Shown: positions 1-9,279 of the stretch, piece after piece | Layout: the number at the start of each line of letters is the position of its first letter | Position numbering within the stretch: position 1 is the stretch's first letter | Assembly: GCF_001544695.2 (NCBI RefSeq) | Contig: NZ_FCOM02000058.1 | Coordinates: 1 to 48,075 of the forward strand | Length of the DNA: 48,075 nt | Direction of reading: 5' to 3' | DNA from: Caballeronia arvi | GTDB lineage: Bacteria; Pseudomonadota; Gammaproteobacteria; Burkholderiales; Burkholderiaceae | Position numbers and translations under genes: made by a program | The notes under the pieces: model-generated | What the model was told of the DNA's origin: nothing | What the model saw: the letters and a program-made list of their open reading frames with translations, nothing else | Databases searched by the model: none

Positions 1-3000
1 CCGATGCCCGTCGAAGCCGACACCGACAGCGAGTTCATGCCCGTGGACAGCGAACCGATGCCCGTCGAAGCCGACACTGACAGCGAGCTCACACCCGTGG
101 ACAGCGAACTCACCCCCGTGGACAGGCTGCTGAGGCCCGTCGAAGTCGATACCGACAGCGAGCTCACGCCCGTGGACAGGCTGTTCAGGCCCGTCGAAGT
201 CGAGCTCGACAGCGAGTTCAGACCCGTCGACAGGCTGCTGAGGCCCGTCGAACTCGAGGTCGACAGCGAGTTCAGACCCGTCGACAGGCTGCTCACGCCC
301 GTCGAACTCGAGACCGACAGACTGCTCAGCGCACTGTTCGTCGTGCTCAGACCCGTCGAGAGCGAATTGACGCTCGTCGAAACCGTGGTCGACATTGAAA
401 CGATCGTCGCAGCGCCGGAAGTCGAGAAGGCAGTCGACAGAGACGTGATCCCCGTGGAAGACGACGCGGACAGCGAAGTCAGCTGACCGAAGTTCACTGC
501 ATCCAGAGCGCTCGTGCCGTCTGCAACGTTGGTGAGCTTGACCGCGGAGCCGCCCTTGTTCAGCGTGACTTGCGAGTGGCTCGCATCGTCGTACATGACT
601 GCATTGGACAGCGTGCTCGAAAGGCTCGTAACGTTGCTGTTGGTCGTGCTCAGGCCGGTCGACAAACCGCCCACCGCGCTGTTCGTGCCGCTAAGAGCCG
701 TGGAAAGCGAATTCACACCCGTCGACAGACTACCCACACCGACGGACAGACTGTTGACTCCCGTGGACAGGCTGCCGATACCGGTGGAAACCGACGCAGA
801 CAGCGAATTCACACTCGTGGAGAGCGAGCTCACGCCCGTGGACAGGCTGCTGACGCCCGTCGACAGACTGTTCACGCCCGTCGACACGCTGCTGATGCCG
901 GTTGAAGCCGACGCCGACAGCGAATTGATACCCGTCGACAGACTGTTCATGCCCGTGGACAGACTGCTGATGCCCGTCGAGGTCGACACCGACAAGCTGT
1001 TCAGACCCGTCGACAGCGAGCTCACACCCGTGGACAGACTGCTGATGCCCGTCGAGGTCGACACCGACAGCGAGCTCACGCCCGTGGACAGCGAACTGAG
1101 ACCCGTGGAAGTCGACACCGACAGCGAGTTGATGCCCGTCGACGCCGAGGTCGACAGCGAGTTCACGCCTGTGGACAGGCTGCTGATGCCCGTTGAGGTC
1201 GAGACCGACAGCGAGTTCAGGCCGGTCGACAGCGAGCTCACGCCCGTGGACAACGAGTTCACACCTGTGGACAGGCTGCTGAGGCCCGTCGAAGTCGACG
1301 TCGACAGCGAGTTCACACCGGTCGACAACGAGTTGATGCCCGTCGAAGCCGAGGCCGACAGCGAGTTCATACCGGTCGACAGCGAGTTGATGCCTGTCGA
1401 AGCCGAGGCAGACAGCGAATTCACGCCCGTGGACAGGCTGCTGATGCCCGTCGAAGTCGAGGTCGACAAGCTGTTCAGACCCGTCGACAGCGAACTAACG
1501 CCCGTCGAGGTCGAAACCGACAAGCTGCTCAGCCCCGTCGACAGACTGTTGACGCCCGTGGACAGGCTGCTGAGGCCCGTCGAGGTCGACACCGACAGCG
1601 AACTCACGCCCGTGGACAGGCTGCTGAGGCCCGTCGAGGTCGATACGGACAGCGAATTCACACCCGTCGAAAGGCTGTTGATGCCCGTGGAGGCCGACGT
1701 GGACAGCGAATTGATGCCGGTGGACAGGCTGCCAATGCCCGTCGACGTCGAGACAGACAGGCTGTTCAGACCACTGTTGGTCGTGCTAAGGCCCGTCGAC
1801 AGCGAGTCGACGCTCGTCGAAACCAGGGTCGACAGCGAAGCGATGGTCGCCGCACCCGAAGTCGAGAATGCGGACGACAGAGACGTGATCCCCGTGGAGC
1901 TGGACGCGGACAGCGAAGTCAGCTGACCGAAGTTCACTGCATCCAGGGCGCTCGTGCCGTTTGCAACGTTGGTGAGCTTGACCGCCGAGCCACCCTTGTT
2001 CAGCGTGACTTGCGAGTGCGTCGAATCGTCGTACATGACCGCATTGGACAGCGTGCTCGACAGGCTCGTGACATTGCTGTTGGTTGTGTTCAACCCGGTC
2101 GACAAGCTGTTCACTGCTACGTTGGTCGTGCTCAAACCAGTCGACAAGGACGTCACCGATGTCGACAGCACGCCTACGGTGCTGTTGGTCGTGCTCAAAC
2201 CGGTCGACATGCTCGTCACAGAGCTATTTACGCCGGACAAGCCGGTCGACAGCGAACCGATGCCCGTCGACGCCGAAGTGGACAATGATCCCAGGCCGGC
2301 CGACAACGAACTGACGGTGCTGTTGGTCGTGCTCAAGCCGGTGGAGAGGCTGCTCACCGCGCTGCCAGTCGTGGAGAGACCGGTCGAGAGCGTATCCACG
2401 GTCGTGGACAGGCTGCCCACACGGCTATTCGTTGTGGAAAGTCCGGTCGACAGACTGTCGACCCTGCTATTCGTCGTGGACAGGCCTGTCGAGAGGCTCG
2501 ACACCGTGCTGTTGGTCGTCGAGAGACCCGTCGACAGCGAGCCGATGCCCGTCGATGCGGAGCTCGACAGCGAACCCAGGCCGGTCGAAAGGCTGTTCAC
2601 CGTGCTGTTGGTCGTCGAGAGGCCCGTCGAGAGGCTCGACACCGCGCTGTTGGTCGTGGACAGGCCCGTCGAGAGACTGCTCACGTTGCTGTTGGTCGTC
2701 GAAAGACCCGTCGACAGCGAGTCGACCGTCGTCGAGAGGCTGCTCACCGAGCTGTTGGTCGTGCTCAAGCCCGTCGAGAGGCTGTTCACGTTGCTGTTGG
2801 TCGTCGAAAGACCCGTCGACAGCGAGTCGATCCGGCTACCTGCCGTGCTCAGACCCGTCGACAGCGAAGTCGTGGACGTCGACAAGCTGCCGACCGTGCT
2901 GTTGGTCGTGCTCAAGCCCGTCGAGAGGCTCGTCACATTGCTGTTGGTAGTCGACAGGCCCGTCGAGAGGCTCGTCACCGCGCTGTTGGTCGTCGACAGA

Positions 3001-4916
3001 CCCGTCGACAGACTGCTCACCGCGCTGTTGGTCGTGCTCAGGCCGGTCGACAACGAACCGATACCCGTCGAAGCCGAAATCGACAGCGAATTCAAGCCCG
3101 TCGAAAGGCTGGTCACGTTGCTGTTGGTCGTCGAGAGACCCGTCGACAGGCTGTCGACGCGGCTGGAGGTCGTGCTCATCGTCGTCGACAGGCTGTCGAC
3201 GCGGCTGTTGGTCGTGCTCAGACCCGTGGAGACGCTGCTCACGGCGCTGTTGGTCGTGGACAGGCCCGTCGAGAGGCTCGACACCGTGCTGTTGGTCGTC
3301 GAAAGACCCGTCGACAGCGAACCGATGCCCGTCGATGCGGAGCTCGACAGCGAACCCAGGCCGGTCGAAAGGCTGTTCACCGTGCTGTTGGTCGTCGAGA
3401 GGCCCGTCGAGAGGCTCGACACCGCGCTGTTGGTCGTGGACAGGCCCGTCGAGAGGCTGCTCACTGCACTTCCGGTCGTGGAAAGGCCGGTCGAGAGACT
3501 ACTCACGTTGCTATTGGTGGTAGACAAGCCAGTGGACAGGCTACTCACGTTGCTGTAGGTCGTGGACAGCCCGGTCGAGAGGCTGCTAACCGAACTGTTT
3601 GTCGTGCTCAGCCCCGTGGAAAGGCTATCCACGCGGCTATTCGTCGTGCTGAGGCCGGTCGAGATGCTGCTCACCGCGCCATTCGTCGTGCTCAACCCCG
3701 TGGAGAGGCTGCTGACCGCGCTGCTAGTCGTTGACAGGCCGGTCGAAAGGCTGCTGACCGCGCTATTCGTGGTACTCAGACCGGTCGACAAGCTATTGAC
3801 GGAACTATTCGTCGTGCTGAGCCCCGTGGACAGACTGCTTACGGTGCTGTTGGTCGTACTTATGCCGCTCGAAAGACTGGCAACGGAACTGTTCGTCGTG
3901 CTCAGGCCCGTGGATAGACTGCCTACGTTACTAGTGGCCGTGCTGAGTCCTGTTGAAAGGCTGCTTACAACGGAATTACTCGTGCTGAGACCCGTGGACA
4001 GGGAAGCAATACCCGTCGAGGCCGAAACAGACAAGGAACTCACGCCCGTCGACAAACTGCTCACACGGCTATTGATCGTGCTGACACTGTTCGAAAGCGA
4101 GTTCACGCTCGTCGACAGCGACGAAACGCCGGTGGACATCGAGCTTACACTGCTCGACGTACTTCCCGATACGGAAGTCCAAGCGGTCGATAGAGAACCG
4201 AGCCCGGTAGACAAGCTGGCGGATGCCGAAACCCATGACGAGGACACCGAACTGACGCCAGTAGACAGACTCGCCGAAGCACTTGTCCACCCGGTCGACA
4301 ACGAACTCACGGCGGTCGACATTGAGCTGAGACCGGTTGACGTCGATTGCGACAATGAGCTAATGGCCGTCGAAGCGGACGTCGACACGCTCCAAACCTG
4401 CCCCGTAGTCGCAGCCTCGGCCCCCCCCGAAACAACCGGCGAAGCCAAAACGTTCGTAATGGCGTGGTTCGTCATATCAACCGTTTGTGTCATCCTAATC
4501 AAACTGGTCGCACCGATCTCTACGGACCCTGATCCAATCGCGATGTAATCAGTAGTACCCTTCGTAGACCCAGCCCCGTCATTCAACACGACGCCCTGGC
4601 CATTGACGAAGTTCGTGCAGGTCACATCGCCATTTGGCATCGTTCCTTGACTGGCGGTATTAAAGTAGTACCCGCCGTTGGACGAATTACATGTTGCAAC
4701 GACCTGAGCCGAAACAGCAGAAGCGCCAAAAAGCAACGCCGCGGCAAGCCCTGCTCCCGTCATAACTCGGCCCGAATACGCCGAAGCGGACTCATCAACG
4801 ACCACTGAGCCCTTCACTTCTCCGGAACTCTTTTTCCCGTGCGCCATTGCGGTTTCCGCAACTGCTACGAACGTCCCAACCTTCTCATTCCAAATACTGC
4901 GGTATGACTTATTCAT
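1..4916 (-). CDS. Trimeric autotransporter adhesin (YadA/Hia type), N-terminal part; 3' end outside window
   Basis: The minus frame opens with ATG at 4914-4916 and stays open for 1638 codons to the window edge, so the C-terminal stalk and beta-barrel anchor are not seen. Residues 1-30 (MNKSYRSIWNEKVGTFVAVA...) match the extended signal peptide region of large autotransporters. A hydrophobic stretch at about 52-68 ends in AVSA, with likely cleavage after residue 70. A neck-like motif (ITNV...TTGQV) lies near 153-175. The rest is Ser/Thr/Gly-rich repeats of SLSTGLSTTNS and SLSVSASTGI type. Two neck modules containing VKLTNVA and ALDAVNFGQL lie at about residues 950-996 and 1430-1476. Such proteins form surface homotrimers that bind host or abiotic surfaces. 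There is no clear Shine-Dalgarno sequence before the ATG. The long plus-strand open frames across 1-4548 are shadows of this repeat gene. The family call is secure; the ligand is unknown. Confidence 0.93.
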   Translation of the reverse strand, partial: MNKSYRSIWNEKVGTFVAVAETAMAHGKKSSGEVKGSVVVDESASAYSGRVMTGAGLAAALLFGASAVSAQVVATCNSSNGGYYFNTASQGTMPNGDVTCTNFVNGQGVVLNDGAGSTKGTTDYIAIGSGSVEIGATSLIRMTQTVDMTNHAITNVLASPVVSGGAEAATTGQVWSVSTSASTAISSLSQSTSTGLSSMSTAVSSLSTGWTSASASLSTGVSSVSSSWVSASASLSTGLGSLSTAWTSVSGSTSSSVSSMSTGVSSLSTSVNSLSNSVSTINSRVSSLSTGVSSLSVSASTGIASLSTGLSTSNSVVSSLSTGLSTATSNVGSLSTGLSTTNSSVASLSSGISTTNSTVSSLSTGLSTTNSSVNSLSTGLSTTNSAVSSLSTGLSTTSSAVSSLSTGLSTTNGAVSSISTGLSTTNSRVDSLSTGLSTTNSSVSSLSTGLSTTYSNVSSLSTGLSTTNSNVSSLSTGLSTTGSAVSSLSTGLSTTNSAVSSLSTGLSTTNSTVNSLSTGLGSLSSSASTGIGSLSTGLSTTNSTVSSLSTGLSTTNSAVSSVSTGLSTTNSRVDSLSTTMSTTSSRVDSLSTGLSTTNSNVTSLSTGLNSLSISASTGIGSLSTGLSTTNSAVSSLSTGLSTTNSAVTSLSTGLSTTNSNVTSLSTGLSTTNSTVGSLSTSTTSLSTGLSTAGSRIDSLSTGLSTTNSNVNSLSTGLSTTNSSVSSLSTTVDSLSTGLSTTNSNVSSLSTGLSTTNSAVSSLSTGLSTTNSTVNSLSTGLGSLSSSASTGIGSLSTGLSTTNSTVSSLSTGLSTTNSRVDSLSTGLSTTNSRVGSLSTTVDTLSTGLSTTGSAVSSLSTGLSTTNSTVSSLSAGLGSLSTSASTGIGSLSTGLSGVNSSVTSMSTGLSTTNSTVGVLSTSVTSLSTGLSTTNVAVNSLSTGLNTTNSNVTSLSSTLSNAVMYDDSTHSQVTLNKGGSAVKLTNVANGTSALDAVNFGQLTSLSASSSTGITSLSSAFSTSGAATIASLSTLVSTSVDSLSTGLSTTNSGLNSLSVSTSTGIGSLSTGINSLSTSASTGINSLSTGVNSLSVSTSTGLSSLSTGVSSLSVSTSTGLSSLSTGVNSLSTGLSSLSVSTSTGVSSLSTGLNSLSTSTSTGISSLSTGVNSLSASASTGINSLSTGMNSLSASASTGINSLSTGVNSLSTSTSTGLSSLSTGVNSLSTGVSSLSTGLNSLSVSTSTGISSLSTGVNSLSTSASTGINSLSVSTSTGLSSLSTGVSSLSVSTSTGISSLSTGVSSLSTGLNSLSVSTSTGISSLSTGMNSLSTGINSLSASASTGISSVSTGVNSLSTGVSSLSTGVSSLSTSVNSLSASVSTGIGSLSTGVNSLSVGVGSLSTGVNSLSTALSGTNSAVGGLSTGLSTTNSNVTSLSSTLSNAVMYDDASHSQVTLNKGGSAVKLTNVADGTSALDAVNFGQLTSLSASSSTGITSLSTAFSTSGAATIVSMSTTVSTSVNSLSTGLSTTNSALSSLSVSSSTGVSSLSTGLNSLSTSSSTGLSSLSTGLNSLSSSTSTGLNSLSTGVSSLSVSTSTGLSSLSTGVSSLSTGVSSLSVSASTGIGSLSTGMNSLSVSASTGI

Positions 4917-5200
4917 AAACCGAATTGACCCACTGAAAACGAGCGTCTTTCACAAACAAAAAAGGAAACACCTTAACCACTGAGCAGAATATTCACGAAC
5001 GCACGCGCGATGAAGCGGACATGTCTTAAAAGTCCAAGAACGGCACGTCGAGAAAGCCCTGCTCTCGATGATTTTTCGGAAAATACTCAAACACATGCGA
5101 TGAACGTTGCATCGCGCTCACCGCACAAAAATATCTAAAAATGGGAAAACTCCCAATCCGAGGATCGGCGAGCACACATCAGGGATTGAAGCGGCAATCA
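4917..5200. other. Intergenic region between adhesin and DUF2827 cluster
   Basis: This stretch is less GC-rich than its neighbours and should hold the adhesin promoter on the minus strand, but no convincing -35/-10 pair is visible. A short hairpin (TCGAGA at 5048-5053 with TCTCGA at 5063-5068, followed by a T-run) could be a weak plus-strand terminator. I see no gene in it. Confidence 0.4.
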
Positions 5201-5234
5201 CAAAATTCCGAAGGACCTATGGGCCCTTCGGAAT
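5201..5234 (-). terminator. Rho-independent terminator of the DUF2827 operon
   Basis: A perfect 10-bp stem (ATTCCGAAGG at 5205-5214 with CCTTCGGAAT at 5225-5234) encloses a 10-nt loop. Read on the minus strand it is followed by TTTTG, and it lies about 30 bp past the stop codon at 5266, so it should end the minus-strand operon. Confidence 0.8.
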
Positions 5235-5265
5235 GTTGTTACTCAGCAAGATATCGAAGTTTGAA

Positions 5266-6386
5266 TCAACGAGCCGGGCGGCTCACGACCGAATCCAAAA
5301 GCTGGGAATACGCCGCAGTCATGCTCTCATCACCGGGGATGAAGCGCCCTATCGCTGCTCGCTGCTTATCTCGATAATGTGCGTAGTCGCGATCGTGACT
5401 GTCGATGGCGTCGATTAGCCGCCGAGCGCCTTGCGCCACGTCATTCGCCTGATAGTAATACCCGAGGTCCGTACAGAGCGTCGCATTATGCACGAGCGGA
5501 TAACCCTGCCAGCAAACTTCCAGGTAAAAATAGTTCAACGGATTTTCCCACTGGTGGGAAACAACGATATCCGTCTCCTGTGCAAGGAAAACCGGCGTCT
5601 CGTGCCGTCCTAGGAAAATTGACTTGTGCTGATATCGAGCTGATTCATCAGGGAGATGAATTCTTTGCAGTTGATTGCCAGATGCTCGGCATTCGTCACC
5701 TGCAACCTCGCAATCACCTCCGGCCGCTCGCGGAAGGCCAATTCCGCGATCATCGCCGGATACAGACAGAATTTCACAACATTGATATTCGGCTCCATCA
5801 CGCTGAGCCGCTTCGGACCGTCGTGCGGCTGATACTCGCCGGCGTTCGGCAGATGCGCCGTGCGCGTGTTGAGGAAAACCGGGCTCCAGATGAACGGCAC
5901 GACCTGCGCAGTTCGTCGACGCAGCACTTCGAAATACGCCTGGCTGATATTCGCGACCTGCGGAATCATCCAGATATCGTCATAGCGCTGATTCACGAAG
6001 AGGTGCTCGCCGAAACTCGGCTTGTTGAACAACACCGATTCCATCGCGTGAACGTACTCGAAGCCACAGCAATACGAGATGAGCCGCCCGCCGCGCCGCT
6101 TCAGATATTCCGTCGCCGCAGGATCGATCTGCCCGCCGAGTTCGATCAGCACGTCGACGTTGTCTTTAGCGTCTGCGAAGCTGACCGTGGGCCAGCGTTT
6201 CAGATCCCACGGGAGTTGATCGGTGATCGGGACGTTCGTCGTATTGACGAGCACCGCGCTCTCCACGTTCGGGCAATGACGCAACGCTTCGGCGAGGAAC
6301 ACCGCGTTCTGCTTGATGCCATTGTTCCAGAGTGTTTCGGCCGGATGATGCAGGCCAATGGTAATACCAATACGAAGTTTCTTCAT
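5266..6386 (-). pseudogene. DUF2827 family protein, third copy, interrupted by a frameshift
   Basis: The 5' part begins at ATG 6386 (MKKLRIGITIG) and follows the two upstream paralogues for about 250 residues, including the LWNNGI motif and the EPNINVVK motif. It then hits TAG at 5610. From about 5621 downward a second frame restores the family sequence: KSIFLGRHE, then VVSHQWENPLNYFYLEV and GYPLVHNA, ending at 5266. The paralogues have LDIVKDGKSTF where this gene has LDIST, then a frame change, then KSIF. This fits loss of one base, with one or two codons also missing, near 5620-5625. It may be a true pseudogene, a phase-variable gene or a sequencing error. It is third in the minus-strand DUF2827 operon, 45 bp after the previous gene. 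The biochemical role is unproven; the C-terminal half resembles GT-B glycosyltransferases. Confidence 0.8.
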
Positions 6387-6431
6387 TGCGCGCTACTCCA
6401 TGCGTCGACGCAAAATTGCTGAATGCGGTGC

Positions 6432-7583
6432 TTACGCTCTCGCGTATAACGATTCGATGGCCTCGGTATAGATCCGAACGTTCGCTTCGCTTTCCGGATC
6501 GAGCGTATGGAGAAACGCGCTGGCCGTCGCTTTGTAGTTGTCGAGATTCTCGTCGTGCTCCGCGAACGCGCGGCGCAGCGCGTGGCCGCCTTCCTCGCAG
6601 TCGAAATCGTGATACCGATAGCCGCAGCCGCCGATCAGATGCGAGTTATGGATCAACGGATAGCCGCCGTACAGCGCTTCGTAATACACGTAGTTTTGCG
6701 CGTTTTCCCAGTGATGGCTGACGACCGCGTCCACCGAACGCGGCACGATCTGCGCGAAGGGAAACCGCCCTTCGAAGAAGGCGAGGCCGTGCTTGACGAG
6801 ATTCAGACTCTGCGCGAAGCCGACGAACGCCGAGTGCTCTTTCAGCTTCAGCGTGTTGTAGGCATACACGCGCTCGATCATGTCCGCATTTTCGCGATGC
6901 GCCATTTCGCACGCGAGCAAGGGGATGTAGCTCGTCTTCACCATGCAGACATTCGGCTCGAAGATGCCGATGCGCCAGCGCTGCCGCCTCGGCTGGTAAC
7001 CGAATTTGAATTCCGGCGGCAGCTTCGCTGCTTCTCGATCGAGCACCAACGGGCTCCAGAGATGCGGCATGAGTTTCACCGGGGCACGGAACAAGGTCTC
7101 GAAATACGGCGCACAACTGTCCTCGTATTCGGGCAGCGTCCAGACTTCGTCGTAAGGCGCGCCTGAGATCAGCAACGCGTGCTGCAGGTTGAACACCATT
7201 CGCTCGATGTCGATCACGTAGTCGTTGCCCACCCGCATCGTGACGATCTTGCCGCCGCGCTCGCGAAATTTCACCGACCACTCGCGGTTGAGCTGGGCGC
7301 TCATCTCGATCATGAGATCGAGCTTCGTCGAGGCCGTTTCCATGTCGATGAGCGGCACCGGCGAATCGGCGAGAAAGCGTTTGGCATCCTCAGGGCCACC
7401 ATCGCCGCCGCCCATCACGAGATACGTGGCTTTGACACGCGGCGAGCGCATCAACAGCATGACGAGATACAGGCAGTTTTGAAAAATGCCGTTCTCCCAA
7501 AGTGATTGCTCGCCCTTGCGGATATATATGGATACGCCGACATTCAGCCGGTCCGGCATACCTTTTTTCGTAACCTTGTTCAT
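6432..7583 (-). CDS. DUF2827 family protein (putative glycosyltransferase-like), second copy
   Basis: A 383-residue protein that starts at ATG 7583 and overlaps the stop of the preceding paralogue by four bases (ATGA), so the two are translationally coupled. Family features: N-terminal VGVSIYIRKGEQSLWENGI, a middle FEPNVCMVKTSYIPLL motif, and C-terminal DAVVSHHWENAQNYVYYEALYGGYPLIHNS. It has no signal peptide or membrane segment, so it is probably cytoplasmic. From memory, DUF2827 (Pfam PF10933) is an uncharacterised family found mostly in Burkholderia. The alternating Rossmann-like pattern and the acidic, Asn- and Gly-rich C-terminal motif suggest a GT-B fold, but this is inference. Its neighbours suggest a role in modifying the adjacent adhesin or a surface glycan. 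Confidence 0.8.
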   Translation of the reverse strand: MNKVTKKGMPDRLNVGVSIYIRKGEQSLWENGIFQNCLYLVMLLMRSPRVKATYLVMGGGDGGPEDAKRFLADSPVPLIDMETASTKLDLMIEMSAQLNREWSVKFRERGGKIVTMRVGNDYVIDIERMVFNLQHALLISGAPYDEVWTLPEYEDSCAPYFETLFRAPVKLMPHLWSPLVLDREAAKLPPEFKFGYQPRRQRWRIGIFEPNVCMVKTSYIPLLACEMAHRENADMIERVYAYNTLKLKEHSAFVGFAQSLNLVKHGLAFFEGRFPFAQIVPRSVDAVVSHHWENAQNYVYYEALYGGYPLIHNSHLIGGCGYRYHDFDCEEGGHALRRAFAEHDENLDNYKATASAFLHTLDPESEANVRIYTEAIESLYARA

Positions 7584-8740
7584 ACGCCCAGCTTCGCCTC
7601 GCTATGGCCATACAAATGGAGCACGCGATCCGCAAACGCATCCAGGTTGGCCTGATTGAAGGGATTGACTGCATCGATCACGCGTTGCGCACGCATGCGA
7701 TAGTCGTTTAGCGAATCGTCGTGCTCGCGTGCGGCAAGCAGCAACTGCCGTCCGCCTTCCTGGGCATCGAAGCCCGGGTAGTAGTAGCCGGCGTCGCGCA
7801 GCCACGGCGAGTTGTGAATCAGCGGATAACCGCCGTACAGCGCATCCAGATACAGATAGTTCTGGTCGTTGCCCCACTGATGCGACACCACCGCGTCGGC
7901 GTACTGCGCCATGAAGCCGGCGATGTCATTGCGTCCGTGAAATGTCGACTTGCCGTCCTTCACGATATCGAGCGAGTTAGCCATGTGAAGAAGCGTCGGA
8001 TGTTCCTTCATGTGCATCGTGTTGAGCGCATGCATTGCGGCAACGCTCGAGCGGTCGGCGCGGTACGCTTCCTCGCAGATCAGCATCGGAATGCTGGAGG
8101 TTTTCACCACGGAGATGTTCGGCTCGAACATCGCGACACGGAAGCCTTGCGCCTTGACCGGCGGCTGCAACGAAGAATCCTTGCGCGGCACATAGCCGTA
8201 TTGCAGTCCGTGCTCGACGACCTCGGCAATGCGCCGTTCGAGGAACTGCGGATGCCAGATGTACGGAATAAGGTGGACGTCGCACCGATGCAGCGCGCGC
8301 ATCATCGGGATAGACAGACGATCTTTCGGCATCAGCCAGACTTCGTCGTACCGATCGGGGCGCATGCTGTGCGTCGGCTTGTCGAACACCGGCGCTTCGA
8401 CCAGACCGACATACGGCTGCCCGCAGCAGAAATACACGACCTTCTTGCCACGCGCGCGCATGAGATCGAGCCATTGCGTATCGAGCGCGCCGCCCATTTC
8501 GAAAATGAGATCGACTGCATCCGTCGCTTCGGGTATGCGCACGATGCGCAGGCCCTTGGAATCGGTATCGACCTGCGGCGGCATTGCGTTTTGATTACCA
8601 ACATCAATCAGACAAATTGAGTCAATGAATGGCAGCTTTTGTAACGCTTCAGCGAAAAAGATCACATTCTGGCCCAAACCGTTCTGCCAGATGTTCTGCC
8701 CTTCATGAGTTACGACTGAAATTCCGACTCGGATTTTCAT
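7580..8740 (-). CDS. DUF2827 family protein (putative glycosyltransferase-like), first copy
   Basis: A 386-residue protein and the first gene of the three-copy DUF2827 operon. I chose ATG 8740 (MKIRVGISVVTHEG) because the two paralogues begin at the same point. An in-frame TTG at 8758 would add six residues and is less likely. Motifs match the sister proteins: GQNIWQNGLGQNVIF near the N-terminus, FEPNISVVKTSSIPML in the middle, and DAVVSHQWGNDQNYLYLDA and GGYPLIHNS near the C-terminus. No export signal is present. The three copies are diverged rather than recent duplicates, which suggests distinct roles or specificities. Function is unproven. A sugar-transferring role is inferred from the fold-like pattern and from the adjacent adhesin. 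Confidence 0.8.
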   Translation of the reverse strand: MKIRVGISVVTHEGQNIWQNGLGQNVIFFAEALQKLPFIDSICLIDVGNQNAMPPQVDTDSKGLRIVRIPEATDAVDLIFEMGGALDTQWLDLMRARGKKVVYFCCGQPYVGLVEAPVFDKPTHSMRPDRYDEVWLMPKDRLSIPMMRALHRCDVHLIPYIWHPQFLERRIAEVVEHGLQYGYVPRKDSSLQPPVKAQGFRVAMFEPNISVVKTSSIPMLICEEAYRADRSSVAAMHALNTMHMKEHPTLLHMANSLDIVKDGKSTFHGRNDIAGFMAQYADAVVSHQWGNDQNYLYLDALYGGYPLIHNSPWLRDAGYYYPGFDAQEGGRQLLLAAREHDDSLNDYRMRAQRVIDAVNPFNQANLDAFADRVLHLYGHSEAKLGV

Positions 8741-9279
8741 TGGATCGGCATCCACCAATTCGACATATGTCTTTTAAAAGGAGACTTCCATATTCGCTCG
8801 ATGTGGACCGGCGCGTACGCTGAGGCGGCGGCCTGTTGCACGAAAGCCCTGACATGCAACGGAGCGGGAGCGAAGGAGCAATCGGAAACCGTCTCGGATT
8901 TCCTCGGAACTCTTCGTCTGAATCAATATAACGAAGAATCTCGAAAATGCACAGCAAACCAAGGATTAATGAGACTCGTCCTATCTAAGTCTCATAATCG
9001 AACAACTGCTTTCGGAATTATCGTTTCAACCAGGGAGACATACTATTTCGCGGATTGCGTCAATCGCATAACGGGCAGTGCGTCTCCCAAACGGTTTATT
9101 GCGAGGTCGCCAGGGATGCAAGTGCGGAAAACGGACGGAGGCTGTCCGCCATGCGCGAAAATAGCTGATGGAAGTGGGGCGGAATGCAGCGTGTGGAGCG
9201 AGCGCGCGGATCGCGCTCGGCGAAGCAATGTGAGAAAGCGCACAGCAGCTGAAAGAACCACTGCGCGCGGACTGCAGTT
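8741..9279. other. Intergenic region, DUF2827 operon upstream and eda downstream
   Basis: About 540 bp with no convincing gene. A plus-strand open frame at 8801-9283 has no recognisable domain and poor codon character. A GC-rich hairpin (CGAGCGCG 9199-9206 with CGCGCTCG 9212-9219) lies downstream of eda but has no T-run, so it is at best a weak transcript end. The DUF2827 promoter should lie here, but I cannot place it. Confidence 0.4.

Noticed and set aside
4..4548. Long plus-strand open frames rich in PVDSEL and LLVVLRPV repeats
   Set aside because: They are the antisense of the adhesin repeats. The minus frame has an extended signal peptide, neck motifs and continuous coding across the plus-strand stops.
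5379..6422. 347-codon plus-strand frame opposite the third DUF2827 gene
   Set aside because: Arg/His-rich sequence typical of an antisense shadow of a GC-rich gene.
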